Source: Emticicia sp. C21
GTDB lineage: Bacteria; Bacteroidota; Bacteroidia; Cytophagales; Spirosomataceae
Assembly: GCF_003418935.1 (NCBI RefSeq)
Contig: NZ_QVMT01000011.1
Location: 353-64,352, forward strand
Reading direction: 5' to 3'
Length of the DNA stretch: 64,000 nucleotides
Part shown: positions 15,898-24,749 of the stretch, piece by piece
Position numbering within the stretch: the first letter of the stretch is position 1
Layout: every line of letters begins with the position of its first letter
Notes under the pieces: generated by a model
Database searches by the model: none
What the model saw: only the letters and a program-made list of their open reading frames with translations
Told to the model about the DNA's origin: nothing
Translations under genes and position numbers: made by a program

Positions 15898-17502
15898 ATG
15901 AAAAAAATCATTTTATCGCTTTTGGCATTTTGCTTTGTTGCAGGTGCTTCAGCACAATTACAAACCGGAGAAGACGTAGCCGTAACCAGCACCGATGCAG
16001 GTAAAGTACGTGGTTATATACATAATACTGTTTATACCTATAAGGGTATTCCATATGCAGAAGCTAAACGCTTTGAATCGCCACAAAAACCTAAGCCCTG
16101 GACTGGTGTGCGTAGCTCCCTGACTTACGGCCCTGTTGCTCCATTAATGACACCAACTACTACTGTTCAGGATGAATCAGAATTCGTTTTTCATCATGAC
16201 TGGGGCTATACCAGTGAAGACTGTATGCGCCTGAATGTCTGGACACCTGGTATCAACGATGGCAAGAAACGTCCTGTATTATTCTGGATTCATGGTGGTG
16301 GTTTCACTGCTGGTTCATCGCAGGAGTTACCATCTTATGATGGCGAAAACCTGGCGAAAAAAGGTGATGTGGTAGTAGTATCTATAAACCACCGTCTGAA
16401 TATACTCGGTTATTTGGATTTATCTGCTTATGGCGATAAATACAAGCAATCGGCTAACCTGAGTATTGTTGATATGGTAGCAGCCTTAGAATGGGTAAAA
16501 ACTAATATTGCCAATTTCGGAGGTGATGCTAACAACGTAACAATCTTTGGTCAGTCAGGTGGAGGGGCTAAAGTAAATACTTTAATGGCTACTCCTTCTG
16601 CTAAAGGATTATTCCACAAAGCCGTTAACCAGAGCGGTGCTTTCCGTACTACACTTCTGGAGAAATCAGATACTCAATTGGTTGGTGCAGAAGTACTAAA
16701 AGCTTTGAACATTGAGCCAGGCCAGATTGATAATATACAGAAAGTGCCTTATGCTGATTTGGTTGCTGCAGGTAACAAAGCTTTAAAGATTGTAGGAGAC
16801 AAATTGAAAGCTGAAGGCAAAAACTTAGGTGCGTTTGGCGGATTAAGCTGGGGGCCAAGCCATGATGGTGAGTTCTTGCCTTATCAGTTTACTGACGCTA
16901 AAGCAGTAGAACTATCTAAAAATATTCCATTGCTGATTGGTACTGTGAAAAACGAATTTATGGCTTCACTATTCAGTGGCATGTCAAACGCCAGCGCTGA
17001 AAAGGTAAATGACTTTTTGAAAAACAGATATAAAGATAAAACAGATGCCTATGTTGCCGCGGCAAAGAAAGCATTTCCGAATGATACCAAACCATCTGAT
17101 TTGATGGACATCGATTTAATGTTCCGTCCGGGTGCTGTTACACAGGCTAAAGCTAAATCTACAGCAGGAGGTGCACCGGTTTATATGTACTTATTCTCAT
17201 GGCAATCACCAGTATTAGGTGGCAAATACAAAGCTTTACACTGTATGGAGATTCCTTTTGTATTCAATAACATTGCCCGTTGTGAAGAAATGACAGGAGG
17301 TGGAAAAGAGGCGTATGCTTTAGCTGATAAAATGAGCCAATCATGGATAAACTTCGCTAAAACAGGCAACCCTAATGCCAATGGTTTACCTAAATGGGAG
17401 CCATATACAGCAGAAAAAGGTGCTACGATGTTTTTCGATAATACCAGTACCATCCGCTATCACCACGATAAAGAATTATTAGAGGTAGTAGCGCAGCAGT
17501 AA
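15898..17502 (+). CDS. Type-B carboxylesterase
   Basis: 534-residue exported esterase of the carboxylesterase type-B family, intact paralogue of the frameshifted gene upstream. The signal peptide cleaves near ASAQ (20). Catalytic elements: oxyanion loop IHGGGF (131-136), SEDCMRLNVWTP family signature (about 106-117), nucleophile FGQSGGG (Ser220), acid in IGTVKNEFM and base in ALHCMEIPFVF. Such enzymes hydrolyse carboxylic esters including aromatic and acylated sugars; the exact substrate is unknown. It lies 12 bp after repeat element A and is followed by element B. Confidence 0.9.
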   Translation: MKKIILSLLAFCFVAGASAQLQTGEDVAVTSTDAGKVRGYIHNTVYTYKGIPYAEAKRFESPQKPKPWTGVRSSLTYGPVAPLMTPTTTVQDESEFVFHHDWGYTSEDCMRLNVWTPGINDGKKRPVLFWIHGGGFTAGSSQELPSYDGENLAKKGDVVVVSINHRLNILGYLDLSAYGDKYKQSANLSIVDMVAALEWVKTNIANFGGDANNVTIFGQSGGGAKVNTLMATPSAKGLFHKAVNQSGAFRTTLLEKSDTQLVGAEVLKALNIEPGQIDNIQKVPYADLVAAGNKALKIVGDKLKAEGKNLGAFGGLSWGPSHDGEFLPYQFTDAKAVELSKNIPLLIGTVKNEFMASLFSGMSNASAEKVNDFLKNRYKDKTDAYVAAAKKAFPNDTKPSDLMDIDLMFRPGAVTQAKAKSTAGGAPVYMYLFSWQSPVLGGKYKALHCMEIPFVFNNIARCEEMTGGGKEAYALADKMSQSWINFAKTGNPNANGLPKWEPYTAEKGATMFFDNTSTIRYHHDKELLEVVAQQ

Positions 17503-17505
17503 GAG

Positions 17506-17658
17506 TTTAGTGATTGAGTGAATGAGCGATTTAGTGATTAGAATTGATTTTATTATGTATTTGTGAGATCTGAATAAAAATAAGCGCTGTTAGTATTCTT
17601 AAAAGTAATCACCGCAGCGGCGGCCGCTCAATCGCTAACTCACTCATTCACTCAATAA
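17506..17658. repeat. Octamer-arm hairpin element B
   Basis: Left arm 17506-17540 (TTTAGTGA TTGAGTGA ATGAGCGA TTTAGTGA) and inverted right arm 17627-17658 bracket about 86 bp. A GC-rich stretch (CCGCAGCGGCGGCCGC, 17612-17627) abuts the right arm. It begins three bases after the esterase stop codon. Confidence 0.8.
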
Positions 17659-17761
17659 ATTTCGTTTCATACGCTTGGTTGATTAAATATATTTGATGGT
17701 GATTCTGTCAAATATTATTTTGGTTGATTATATTCAGCAGTATATTCGCTGATTCATTCTT

Positions 17762-17799
17762 AAATAACTCTCTGCTAGTTTATAGTCAGAGAGTTATTT
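17762..17799 (+). terminator. Hairpin before the large hydrolase gene
   Basis: A 13-bp perfect stem (17762-17774 with 17787-17799) around 12 bases, with only GTTAAAATT after it. It could terminate the esterase transcript; it ends 29 bp before the next start codon. Confidence 0.5.
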
Positions 17800-17828
17800 G
17801 TTAAAATTAAAACTCCGTACCCTTACTC

Positions 17829-19796
17829 ATGAAGAAAACTCTATTTCTACTATTGGTATTCCTTTGTACAATTGCCAGTGAAGCAAAGATTATCAGGATC
17901 GTGATTGATAAGACCGAGGTCTATGCCGATGGTAAACAGTTTGGCAATGTCGGACAATATCAACGACTAACAGGTAGAGCCTTTGGTGAAGTAAGCCCAA
18001 CAGATATTCACAATACAATCATACAGGATATTGCTCTAGCGCCAAGAAATGAGAGAGGGATGGTAGAGTACGAAATGGAATTTGTTTTACTGAAACCTCT
18101 TGATTTAAACAAAAGTAACCATCTATTGTATTATAGTGTACCCAATCGCGGCAATATTGGTGGTGCTGATACCACCTTATTGAAAAGAGGATATATTTAT
18201 CTGTGGAGCAGCTGGCAAGGAGATATTATCGGAGATGGCAAGATTAAAATCAAAGTTCCGGTAGCCACCGAAAATGGTAAAGATATTATCGGAAAACTCC
18301 ATGCCGAATTGGTAGTAAATGAGAATACTCCTACACAAAACTTGAGTGGCGGGGCATTCAGCGCGCAATTCCACAAAGCCTACGAAACAGTTTCTTTAGA
18401 TAATTCTACAGCCACACTAACCAAACGCATTCATGCCTCTGATGAACCCATCAAAGTCCCTGATTCAGATTGGGCTTTTTCTGATTGTACCACAGAGGCA
18501 TTTCCTGGTAAACCCAGTACTACCCAGATCTCTGTAAAAGGAGGTTTCGACCCTGATTATATTTATGAATTAGATTATACAGCTAAAAATCCTTTGGTAT
18601 TAGGTTTAGGATTCGCTGCTACCAGAGATATTATTTCATTTTTCAGATATGCAAAGCAAACTGATAACCCAATAGCTAATCAAATTAAAGCATCGATTGC
18701 GGTGGGTGTCTCTCAATGTGGTAATTTCCTGCGTACTTTTCTCCATTTAGGGTTTAATGCCGACGAAGACAATAAACCTGTTTTTGAAGGGATAAACGCA
18801 CATATCGGTGCAAGAAAAATTACTTTGAACGTACGTTTTGGCCGTCCTGGAGGAGGAGGTATGCAACACGAAGAGTTGGTTTTTCCGGGTAATGAACCAC
18901 CATTTACATGGCAGAGCACTCTAGACCCTCTTTCAGGAATTGAGGGTGGGATTTTGGATGCTTGTCAGAAGCAGGGTTTCATGCCTAAAATTATGCATAC
19001 ATTAAGCTCCACTGAATACTGGCAGTCGCGCATGTCGCTCCGTACAACTGATGTTTATGGTACAAAAGATTTGGAAATACCGGATAATGTAAGAATCTAT
19101 CTATTTTCAAGTACGCAACATTGGCCTGCTTTTAGCTCAAATATTAATAGAATGACGGGTTTCTCATCAAACTCAAATTCTTATTTAGACTCGTGGCGAG
19201 CTTTACAGATTGCTTTAGAGCAATGGGTATTAGAGGGCAAGAAACCACCTAAAAGTATTTATCCGACTATTAAAGATAAAACTTTAGTTAAATCAACTGA
19301 AATAGGCTGGCAAATCATGTTTAATGTGCCTTTCAGAGGTTTAGTCAATGGCTTGGAGGTGAGAGACTTCGGACCTCAATTTGATGAGAAAATGATGACA
19401 GGTATTATCAGCGAAAATCCTGTACTTAAAAAAGATAAACAGTATACTGTTTTAGTGCCTAAAGTTGATGCTGATAATAACGAAATGGGGGGATTATCCA
19501 CACTTAGTTTGCGAGTTCCTCTGGGTACATATACCGGTTGGAGCCTACGCAAAGCAGGATATGGTGAGGGAGATTTAGCTGTTTTAGAGGGAATGTACAT
19601 CCCATTTGCTAAAACCAGAGCTGAAAGATTAGTCAATAGTGATACGCGTTTATCATTAGAAGAACGTTATGAGACCCAAGCCAACTATGTAAAAAAGGTA
19701 AAGAAAGCAGCTAAAAAGATGGTAAAGCAAGGCCTGATGCTGCCAGAAGATGCCAACAGAGAAATTAAGAAAGCGGAGGAATTGAAGTTGCTTTGA
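17829..19796 (+). CDS. Large secreted alpha/beta hydrolase (PF20091-type)
   Basis: 655-residue exported protein of the uncharacterised alpha/beta-hydrolase-domain family that includes PF20091. The signal peptide is about residues 1-20. Early conserved segments (VGQYQRLTGRAFGEVSPTD, LLYYSVPNRGN, YLWSSWQGDI) are typical. The nucleophile elbow appears as VGVSQCGNFLRTFLHLGFN near residue 297, followed by HIGARK. The C-terminus ends in a Lys-rich helix (about 610-655). Members are inferred hydrolases of unknown substrate. It is the first gene of a tight group: the CitMHS transporter follows after 52 bp. Confidence 0.75.
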   Translation: MKKTLFLLLVFLCTIASEAKIIRIVIDKTEVYADGKQFGNVGQYQRLTGRAFGEVSPTDIHNTIIQDIALAPRNERGMVEYEMEFVLLKPLDLNKSNHLLYYSVPNRGNIGGADTTLLKRGYIYLWSSWQGDIIGDGKIKIKVPVATENGKDIIGKLHAELVVNENTPTQNLSGGAFSAQFHKAYETVSLDNSTATLTKRIHASDEPIKVPDSDWAFSDCTTEAFPGKPSTTQISVKGGFDPDYIYELDYTAKNPLVLGLGFAATRDIISFFRYAKQTDNPIANQIKASIAVGVSQCGNFLRTFLHLGFNADEDNKPVFEGINAHIGARKITLNVRFGRPGGGGMQHEELVFPGNEPPFTWQSTLDPLSGIEGGILDACQKQGFMPKIMHTLSSTEYWQSRMSLRTTDVYGTKDLEIPDNVRIYLFSSTQHWPAFSSNINRMTGFSSNSNSYLDSWRALQIALEQWVLEGKKPPKSIYPTIKDKTLVKSTEIGWQIMFNVPFRGLVNGLEVRDFGPQFDEKMMTGIISENPVLKKDKQYTVLVPKVDADNNEMGGLSTLSLRVPLGTYTGWSLRKAGYGEGDLAVLEGMYIPFAKTRAERLVNSDTRLSLEERYETQANYVKKVKKAAKKMVKQGLMLPEDANREIKKAEELKLL

Positions 19797-19848
19797 GAAA
19801 GCCAGATTTGAATAATATATTCTATTAACCTAATCTTATGAACCCTAT

Positions 19849-21144
19849 ATGCTTGCCTTATTAGGATTTGCCACCATTGTGGTTTTCTTGTTCTTAATCA
19901 TTACCAAGCGTCTGTCGGTTATTACTGCTTTAGTAGTAATACCCATCATTTTTGGTCTGTTAGCCGGATTTAATCCTAAAGAACTAGGCGAAATGATGCT
20001 GGCAGGAATCAAACAGGTAGCACCCACAGGCATTCTTCTGATGTTTGCGGTTTTATACTTTGCCACTATGTTGGATGCAGGATTATTTGACCCTGTTATT
20101 GCTTTGATCATTCGCTCGGTGAAAGGTGATCCGATGAAAGTAATCATAGGAACCGCGATTCTGACAATGATAGTGCATTTAGATGGCGATGGTACTGCTA
20201 CTTTTATGATAGTCCTTTCGGCGTTTTTGCCTATTTATAAAGAATTGAAAATCAATCGCCTGATTCTATCGGGTATTGTAGCATTAAGTGTCGGGCCTTT
20301 GCATTTAGTACCCTGGTCGGGCACTTCAGCAAGAGCTATTTCAACGCTTAAATCAGATGCGGTGCATATTTTCAATCCTAGTATTCCGGCAATTATAGGA
20401 GGTATTGTGTGGGTATTAGTTGTGGCTTATATTTTTGGTAAAAGAGAGCGCAAACGATTAGGCATTCTTGAATTTCAATACAATCATCACGATAATCTAA
20501 CCGAGGCGCAAAGAGAATTAAGAAGACCAAAACTGATATGGATTAATGCGATTATGACACTTGCTTTAATTATTACCTTGATGAAAGGCTGGATTCCTGC
20601 CCCGGCTTTATTTGTAATAGCCAGTATGATTGCTTTGTTAGTCAATTATTTCAAATTATCTGATCAGCAAAAGGTATTGAAGAGTCATGGCACTAATATC
20701 TTTATGGTATCAAGTATGATATTTGCTGCAGGTATTTTTTCAGGAATACTGACCGGTTCAAAGATGATAGAAGCAATGGCAACTACTCTGGTTTCTTTTA
20801 TCCCTCAAAACCATGCAGGTTGGTTGCCAACACTCACAGCCCTGACAAGTATGCCTGCCAGTATGCTTTTCACACCAGATGCTTACTATTTTGGTGTTGT
20901 GCCTATTTTAAGTCAGACGGCTACTCAATTCGGTATTGACCCTTTGGAAATTGGTCGGGCAGCTTTGCTTGGACAAATGACAGTTGGTTTCCCTTTAAGT
21001 CCTTTAACGGCATCCACCTTTTTGTTGATAGGTTTGTCTGAAGTTGAATTAGGTGAGCACCAGAAGTTTGTTTTCAAATGGGCTTGGGGAACAACTATTG
21101 TGATGACCATAGTAGCACTATTAACCGGGTCATTACACCTATAA
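19849..21144 (+). CDS. CitMHS-family carboxylate transporter
   Basis: 431-residue inner-membrane protein with about 11-12 helices, of the CitMHS (citrate-metal:H+ symporter) family. Typical features are the N-terminal helix pair ending VVIPIIFGLLAGF, the LDGDGTATFMI segment (about residues 105-115), GPLHLVPWSGTSARA and the TPDAYYFGVVPIL region near residue 343. CitMHS proteins import citrate-metal complexes or related di- and tricarboxylates. Placement between a hydrolase and AtuA-type genes suggests that here it imports the acid released by the esterases. It ends 4 bp before the AtuA gene. Confidence 0.87.
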   Translation: MLALLGFATIVVFLFLIITKRLSVITALVVIPIIFGLLAGFNPKELGEMMLAGIKQVAPTGILLMFAVLYFATMLDAGLFDPVIALIIRSVKGDPMKVIIGTAILTMIVHLDGDGTATFMIVLSAFLPIYKELKINRLILSGIVALSVGPLHLVPWSGTSARAISTLKSDAVHIFNPSIPAIIGGIVWVLVVAYIFGKRERKRLGILEFQYNHHDNLTEAQRELRRPKLIWINAIMTLALIITLMKGWIPAPALFVIASMIALLVNYFKLSDQQKVLKSHGTNIFMVSSMIFAAGIFSGILTGSKMIEAMATTLVSFIPQNHAGWLPTLTALTSMPASMLFTPDAYYFGVVPILSQTATQFGIDPLEIGRAALLGQMTVGFPLSPLTASTFLLIGLSEVELGEHQKFVFKWAWGTTIVMTIVALLTGSLHL

Positions 21145-21148
21145 ACTA

Positions 21149-22477
21149 ATGGCTATGAAACAAAAAATAAGAATAGGTTGCGGTGCAGGTTTTTCTGGTG
21201 ATAGATTGGAACCTGCTATAGTTTTGGCTGAAAAGGGTGAATTAGATTATCTTATTTTAGAATGTCTGGCTGAGCGTACTATAGCTTTAGCTCAAAAACG
21301 AAAATTGCAAGACCCAACCAAAGGCTATGACCCATTGCTTGAGAGAAGAATCGAAAGTCTTTTGCCATTATTGATTCAGAATAATATAAGGCTAATTACC
21401 AATATGGGTGCAGCTAATCCGATAGCCGGAGCACAGAAAATTTTAGAAATTGCTCAAAAGCAGGGCCTCTCCATAAAGGTTGGGGCTGTTTATGGGGATG
21501 ATGTTTTTGAGAATGTTTCACCCGAAACATTGGCTATAGAAACCAATGAACCTTTAAGCAAAAGTGGAGAATTAATATCTGCCAATGCCTATTTAGGTGT
21601 GGAAGGTATTTTGTCAGCATTGCAGGCTGATGCTCAGATAATTATTACTGGCAGAGTTGCTGACCCATCATTATTTTTAGCGCCGATGATTCATGAGTTT
21701 AGTTGGACTACCAACGACTATGATTTAATGGGCAAAGGCACAGTCATTGGGCATTTATTAGAATGTGCAGGACATATCACTGGTGGCTATTTTGCTGACC
21801 CAATCAAAAAGCCTGTGGAGAACATGGACAAATTAGGTCATCCATTTGCTGATGTATTTGAAGATGGGTCGGCTATTATAAGTAAAGTAGAAGGTACAGG
21901 CGGAGTAGTCAATCTGCAAACTGCAAAAGAGCAATTATTGTATGAAGTAATTAATCCACATGAATATTATACCCCTGATGTAATTGCTGATTTTACAACA
22001 GTTTATTTGAAAGAAATTGGAGAGGATCAGATACAGGTAACAGGTGGAACGGGTAAAGCGAAACCACCGACATATAAAGTTAGTGTAGGTTACAAAGCCT
22101 TTTATCTCGGAGAAGGAGAAATAGCCTATGCAGGCGCCTCAGCTTTAGACCGTGCACAATTGGCAGGCGAAATAATAGAAAAACGACTAAAACCCCAATT
22201 CCCTGAGTTGAGAATTGATTATATAGGAAGCAGTGCCATTCACAGAACTAATTTCGGAAATACTTCAATTCCTTACGAAATACGGCTAAGAGTAGCAGGG
22301 AAAGCCAGTAATTCATCTGATGCCGCCTTAATAGGCGAAGAGGTGGAAGCACTATATACCAATGGTCCAGCCGGAGGTGGGGGTGTAAGAAAATATGTTA
22401 CTGAAGTAATTGGTATCGTTTCGATTTTATTAGACCGAAAAGACATTCAACCCAAAGTGCAGTTATTTGAATGCTAA
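21149..22477 (+). CDS. AtuA-family protein (acyclic terpene utilisation type, PF07287)
   Basis: 442-residue cytoplasmic protein of the AtuA/DUF1446 family. The N-terminus IRIGCGAGFSGDRLEPA and the following LDYLILECLAERTIALAQ, ITNMGAANP and ITGRVADPSLFLAP segments are typical, as is a C-terminal GPAGGGGVRK. AtuA is essential for citronellol/geranyl catabolism in Pseudomonas, but its reaction is unknown and related genes occur near many organic-acid clusters. Here no geranyl-CoA carboxylase genes are nearby, so a terpene role is not supported. It is coupled to CitMHS by a 4-bp gap and to the small partner downstream by 45 bp. Confidence 0.85.
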   Translation: MAMKQKIRIGCGAGFSGDRLEPAIVLAEKGELDYLILECLAERTIALAQKRKLQDPTKGYDPLLERRIESLLPLLIQNNIRLITNMGAANPIAGAQKILEIAQKQGLSIKVGAVYGDDVFENVSPETLAIETNEPLSKSGELISANAYLGVEGILSALQADAQIIITGRVADPSLFLAPMIHEFSWTTNDYDLMGKGTVIGHLLECAGHITGGYFADPIKKPVENMDKLGHPFADVFEDGSAIISKVEGTGGVVNLQTAKEQLLYEVINPHEYYTPDVIADFTTVYLKEIGEDQIQVTGGTGKAKPPTYKVSVGYKAFYLGEGEIAYAGASALDRAQLAGEIIEKRLKPQFPELRIDYIGSSAIHRTNFGNTSIPYEIRLRVAGKASNSSDAALIGEEVEALYTNGPAGGGGVRKYVTEVIGIVSILLDRKDIQPKVQLFEC

Positions 22478-22485
22478 TTAAAATA

Positions 22486-22519
22486 ATCACTCAATCACTA
22501 ACTCACAAATCACTCAATT
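22486..22519. repeat. Single octamer arm, element C
   Basis: Units such as ATCACTCA, ATCACTAA and TCACTCAA fill almost the whole 45-bp gap between the AtuA gene and its small partner, ending 3 bp before the next ATG. It matches the right arms of elements A, B and D, but there is no facing left arm. Confidence 0.7.
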
Positions 22520-22522
22520 CCC

Positions 22523-22822
22523 ATGAAGCTTTATGAAATAGCTCATAGCCGGGCAGGAGACAAAGGCAATACACTCACCCTCTCTTTGATTCCTTACAAT
22601 GAATCAGATTATTCAATACTTTGTTCGACTATAACAGCGGAGATTGTCAAAAAACATTTATCAGCTATTGTTTCAGGTGAAATCATCAGGTATGAACTAC
22701 CAAATATTCATTCCTTGCTTTTTGTATGTCAGCATGCGCTGTTGGGCGGAGTTACTACTTCACTGGCTATCGATACGCATGGAAAGACTTTAAGTTATGC
22801 TTTGTTGGAAATGGAGATATAA
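22523..22822 (+). CDS. AtuA-associated ferredoxin-fold small protein
   Basis: 99 residues matching the small domain found at the C-terminus of long AtuA proteins or encoded next to short ones. Signatures: LYEIAHSRAGDKGNTLTLSLI at the N-terminus and LLFVCQHALLGGVTTSLAIDTHGK in the second half. It probably forms a complex with the AtuA-type protein. The start ATG follows directly on repeat arm C. It ends 2 bp from the convergent aldo/keto reductase gene. Confidence 0.82.
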   Translation: MKLYEIAHSRAGDKGNTLTLSLIPYNESDYSILCSTITAEIVKKHLSAIVSGEIIRYELPNIHSLLFVCQHALLGGVTTSLAIDTHGKTLSYALLEMEI

Positions 22823-22824
22823 CC

Positions 22825-23778
22825 TCACTCATCCCAAAGATTCTCCAAAGTATAATCACTTCCTTCTACGCACCAGAAGTCCCCTTTGATATAGCGATAA
22901 TGCTGGTCTAAGGCATTCATTCGTTCCATTTGCCCGGCATCCAATACAATATCAGCCGCTTCTAAATTTTCTTTCAAACGAGTGGGGTTCACAGATTTCG
23001 GAATCACTGAAGTTCCTCTGTTTACAGCCCAGGCCAACATTACTTGTGCCGGAGAGCAGGCTTTTTCTTGTGCAATAGAAAGGATTGTTTCATTCTCAAA
23101 TAATTTAGGTTCATTCGGTGAAATCCTACTGGAAGGGCGATCGGCTGAACCTAATGGACAAAAACCTGTAATAGCTATATTATTCTGTTTCGTAAAGTCC
23201 ACCAATGCTTTTTGTTGATGAAAAGGCTGCAATTCTACCTGTAGAGCTTCTGGCAAAACTCCTGTTTCATGGCTTAACTGACTGATTCTCCTGCTGCTGA
23301 AATTAGAGACTCCAATATGTCTGGCTAATCCTTTTTCTTTTAAGTCAATAACTGCCTGCCATGTTTCACTTAAAGGCAAATCATTCAGGCTTATCATCTC
23401 TTCAGCTTTTTGAGGGTAATTTACACCATATACTAAAGCCACAGGCCAATGAATCAGATATAAATCAAGATAATCTAATTGTAGATTTTTCAAAGAGGCT
23501 TCTATTGCTGGTAACACATCTTCTCTACGATGGCGATTATTCCAGAGTTTAGAGGTTATCCATAAATCTTCACGTTTTACCTCATGAGTTTTTATTGCAT
23601 CAGCAATGGCCGAACCTATCTCTTCTTCATTGCCATAAATAAAAGCACAATCAAAATGACGGTAACCAATTTCTATAGCAGTTCTGATAATCTGATATAT
23701 TTCCCCTTTAGCAGATTTCCACGTTCCTAAGCCCAGAGCGGGCATTAAATCGCCATTACTGAATGATAAATATTTCAT
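22825..23778 (-). CDS. Aldo/keto reductase
   Basis: 317-residue NAD(P)H-dependent cytoplasmic reductase, (beta/alpha)8 barrel. The catalytic tetrad is intact at standard positions: Asp43, Tyr48, Lys77 and His110, within FDCAFIYGNE, ITSKLWN and YLIHWP. The cofactor loop IPKSVNPTRLKENL lies near the C-terminus. The sequence resembles aldehyde/xylose reductases (AKR group 2-5), and the substrate is unknown. It converges with the AtuA operon and is divergent from the AraC gene, from which it is separated by 103 bp. Confidence 0.92.
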   Translation of the reverse strand: MKYLSFSNGDLMPALGLGTWKSAKGEIYQIIRTAIEIGYRHFDCAFIYGNEEEIGSAIADAIKTHEVKREDLWITSKLWNNRHRREDVLPAIEASLKNLQLDYLDLYLIHWPVALVYGVNYPQKAEEMISLNDLPLSETWQAVIDLKEKGLARHIGVSNFSSRRISQLSHETGVLPEALQVELQPFHQQKALVDFTKQNNIAITGFCPLGSADRPSSRISPNEPKLFENETILSIAQEKACSPAQVMLAWAVNRGTSVIPKSVNPTRLKENLEAADIVLDAGQMERMNALDQHYRYIKGDFWCVEGSDYTLENLWDE

Positions 23779-23825
23779 GAGGTATGATTAAATGATAGAT
23801 TTTCTGCGAAAATAAAGAAAAAAGT

Positions 23826-23857
23826 TTGTAGCAATGAATTAAGATTCTCTATTTTTG
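23826..23857 (+). promoter_or_regulatory. Promoter of the AraC-type regulator gene
   Basis: TTG (23826-23828), 21 bp, then TATTTTTG (23850-23857) fits the Bacteroidota promoter. It lies 24 bp upstream of the ATG at 23882. Confidence 0.65.
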
Positions 23858-23881
23858 AAATCAAATCAAAACTGATTCCTG

Positions 23882-24679
23882 ATGCTATATGAACAAATAG
23901 CACCTCCACCAAGCCTTACGAATTATGTGAAGTATTTCTGGATCGGAGAAGCCCCTGCTTCACAACACCACTTGTTTATTCATCATGCCACGGCTGCGAG
24001 TTCTGCAAAATTAGTTTTTCATTATCAGGGAGGTTTTCATGAAAAAAGCGCATCAGGTGAAATCAGAAAATCATTTTCCTCTGGTATCCAGGGTCAGTCT
24101 AAAATACATACGCAATTTATCTCATCTCAAAGCATCGGCATATTGGGTGTAGAATTTTATCCTTATGCTATTCCCCTTTTGTTCTCTTTACCAGCCACAG
24201 AATTAACTAATCAATATATTGATTTGAAAACGTTTTTTGGAAATAAAGGTGAAGTTTTAGAAGAAAGCATATTTCTGGCACAAAGTACGGGTCAAAGAGT
24301 AAGCATTCTTACCCAATTTCTGGAATCTCTAATAAAGCCTGCTAAAAAGACTCATATAATTGATGCAGTTCAACAATTAAATAAATCGAAAGGAAATATC
24401 AATCTCGAATTATTTGCCAGACAATTACCTTTCTCACAGAGACAATTTGAACGTTTGTTTAAAGAATTAGTAGGCTTTAGTCCTAAATCTTATCTGCGAA
24501 TTTTGAAATTTGAAAAAGCCTTGCCTCTTATTTATTCTGTCGATTCTTTTACAAGTCTTGCCTTAGATGCAGGTTATTACGATCAGGCACATTTTAATCA
24601 CGATTTTAAAGAGTTTACAGGCCTGCATCCTAAAGACTATCTGAAAGCAACTATTAATCAGGAAGGGCTTTACGCCTGA
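23882..24679 (+). CDS. AraC-family transcriptional regulator
   Basis: 265-residue regulator. The N-terminal half (about 1-150) is of the type seen in DUF6597-containing AraC proteins (YEQIAPPPSLTNYVKYFW, GVEFYPYAIPLLF). The C-terminal double helix-turn-helix (about 165-262) has INLELFARQLPFSQRQFERLFKELVGFSPKSYLRILKF and SLALDAGYYDQAHFNHDFKEFTGLHPKDY. It is probably an activator responding to a small molecule. Likely targets are the divergent aldo/keto reductase or the VOC protein gene 70 bp downstream. Confidence 0.88.
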   Translation: MLYEQIAPPPSLTNYVKYFWIGEAPASQHHLFIHHATAASSAKLVFHYQGGFHEKSASGEIRKSFSSGIQGQSKIHTQFISSQSIGILGVEFYPYAIPLLFSLPATELTNQYIDLKTFFGNKGEVLEESIFLAQSTGQRVSILTQFLESLIKPAKKTHIIDAVQQLNKSKGNINLELFARQLPFSQRQFERLFKELVGFSPKSYLRILKFEKALPLIYSVDSFTSLALDAGYYDQAHFNHDFKEFTGLHPKDYLKATINQEGLYA

Positions 24680-24749
24680 AATGTCGAAAATCTACAATTT
24701 TCGCTCGTAGAAACTATTGAATTTTGCGGTTCACTTAAAAACCGCTTTT

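Noticed and set aside
21149-22822. Terpene (citronellol/geranyl) utilisation cluster
   Set aside because: Only AtuA-type proteins are present; the carboxylase and dehydrogenase genes of that pathway are missing.
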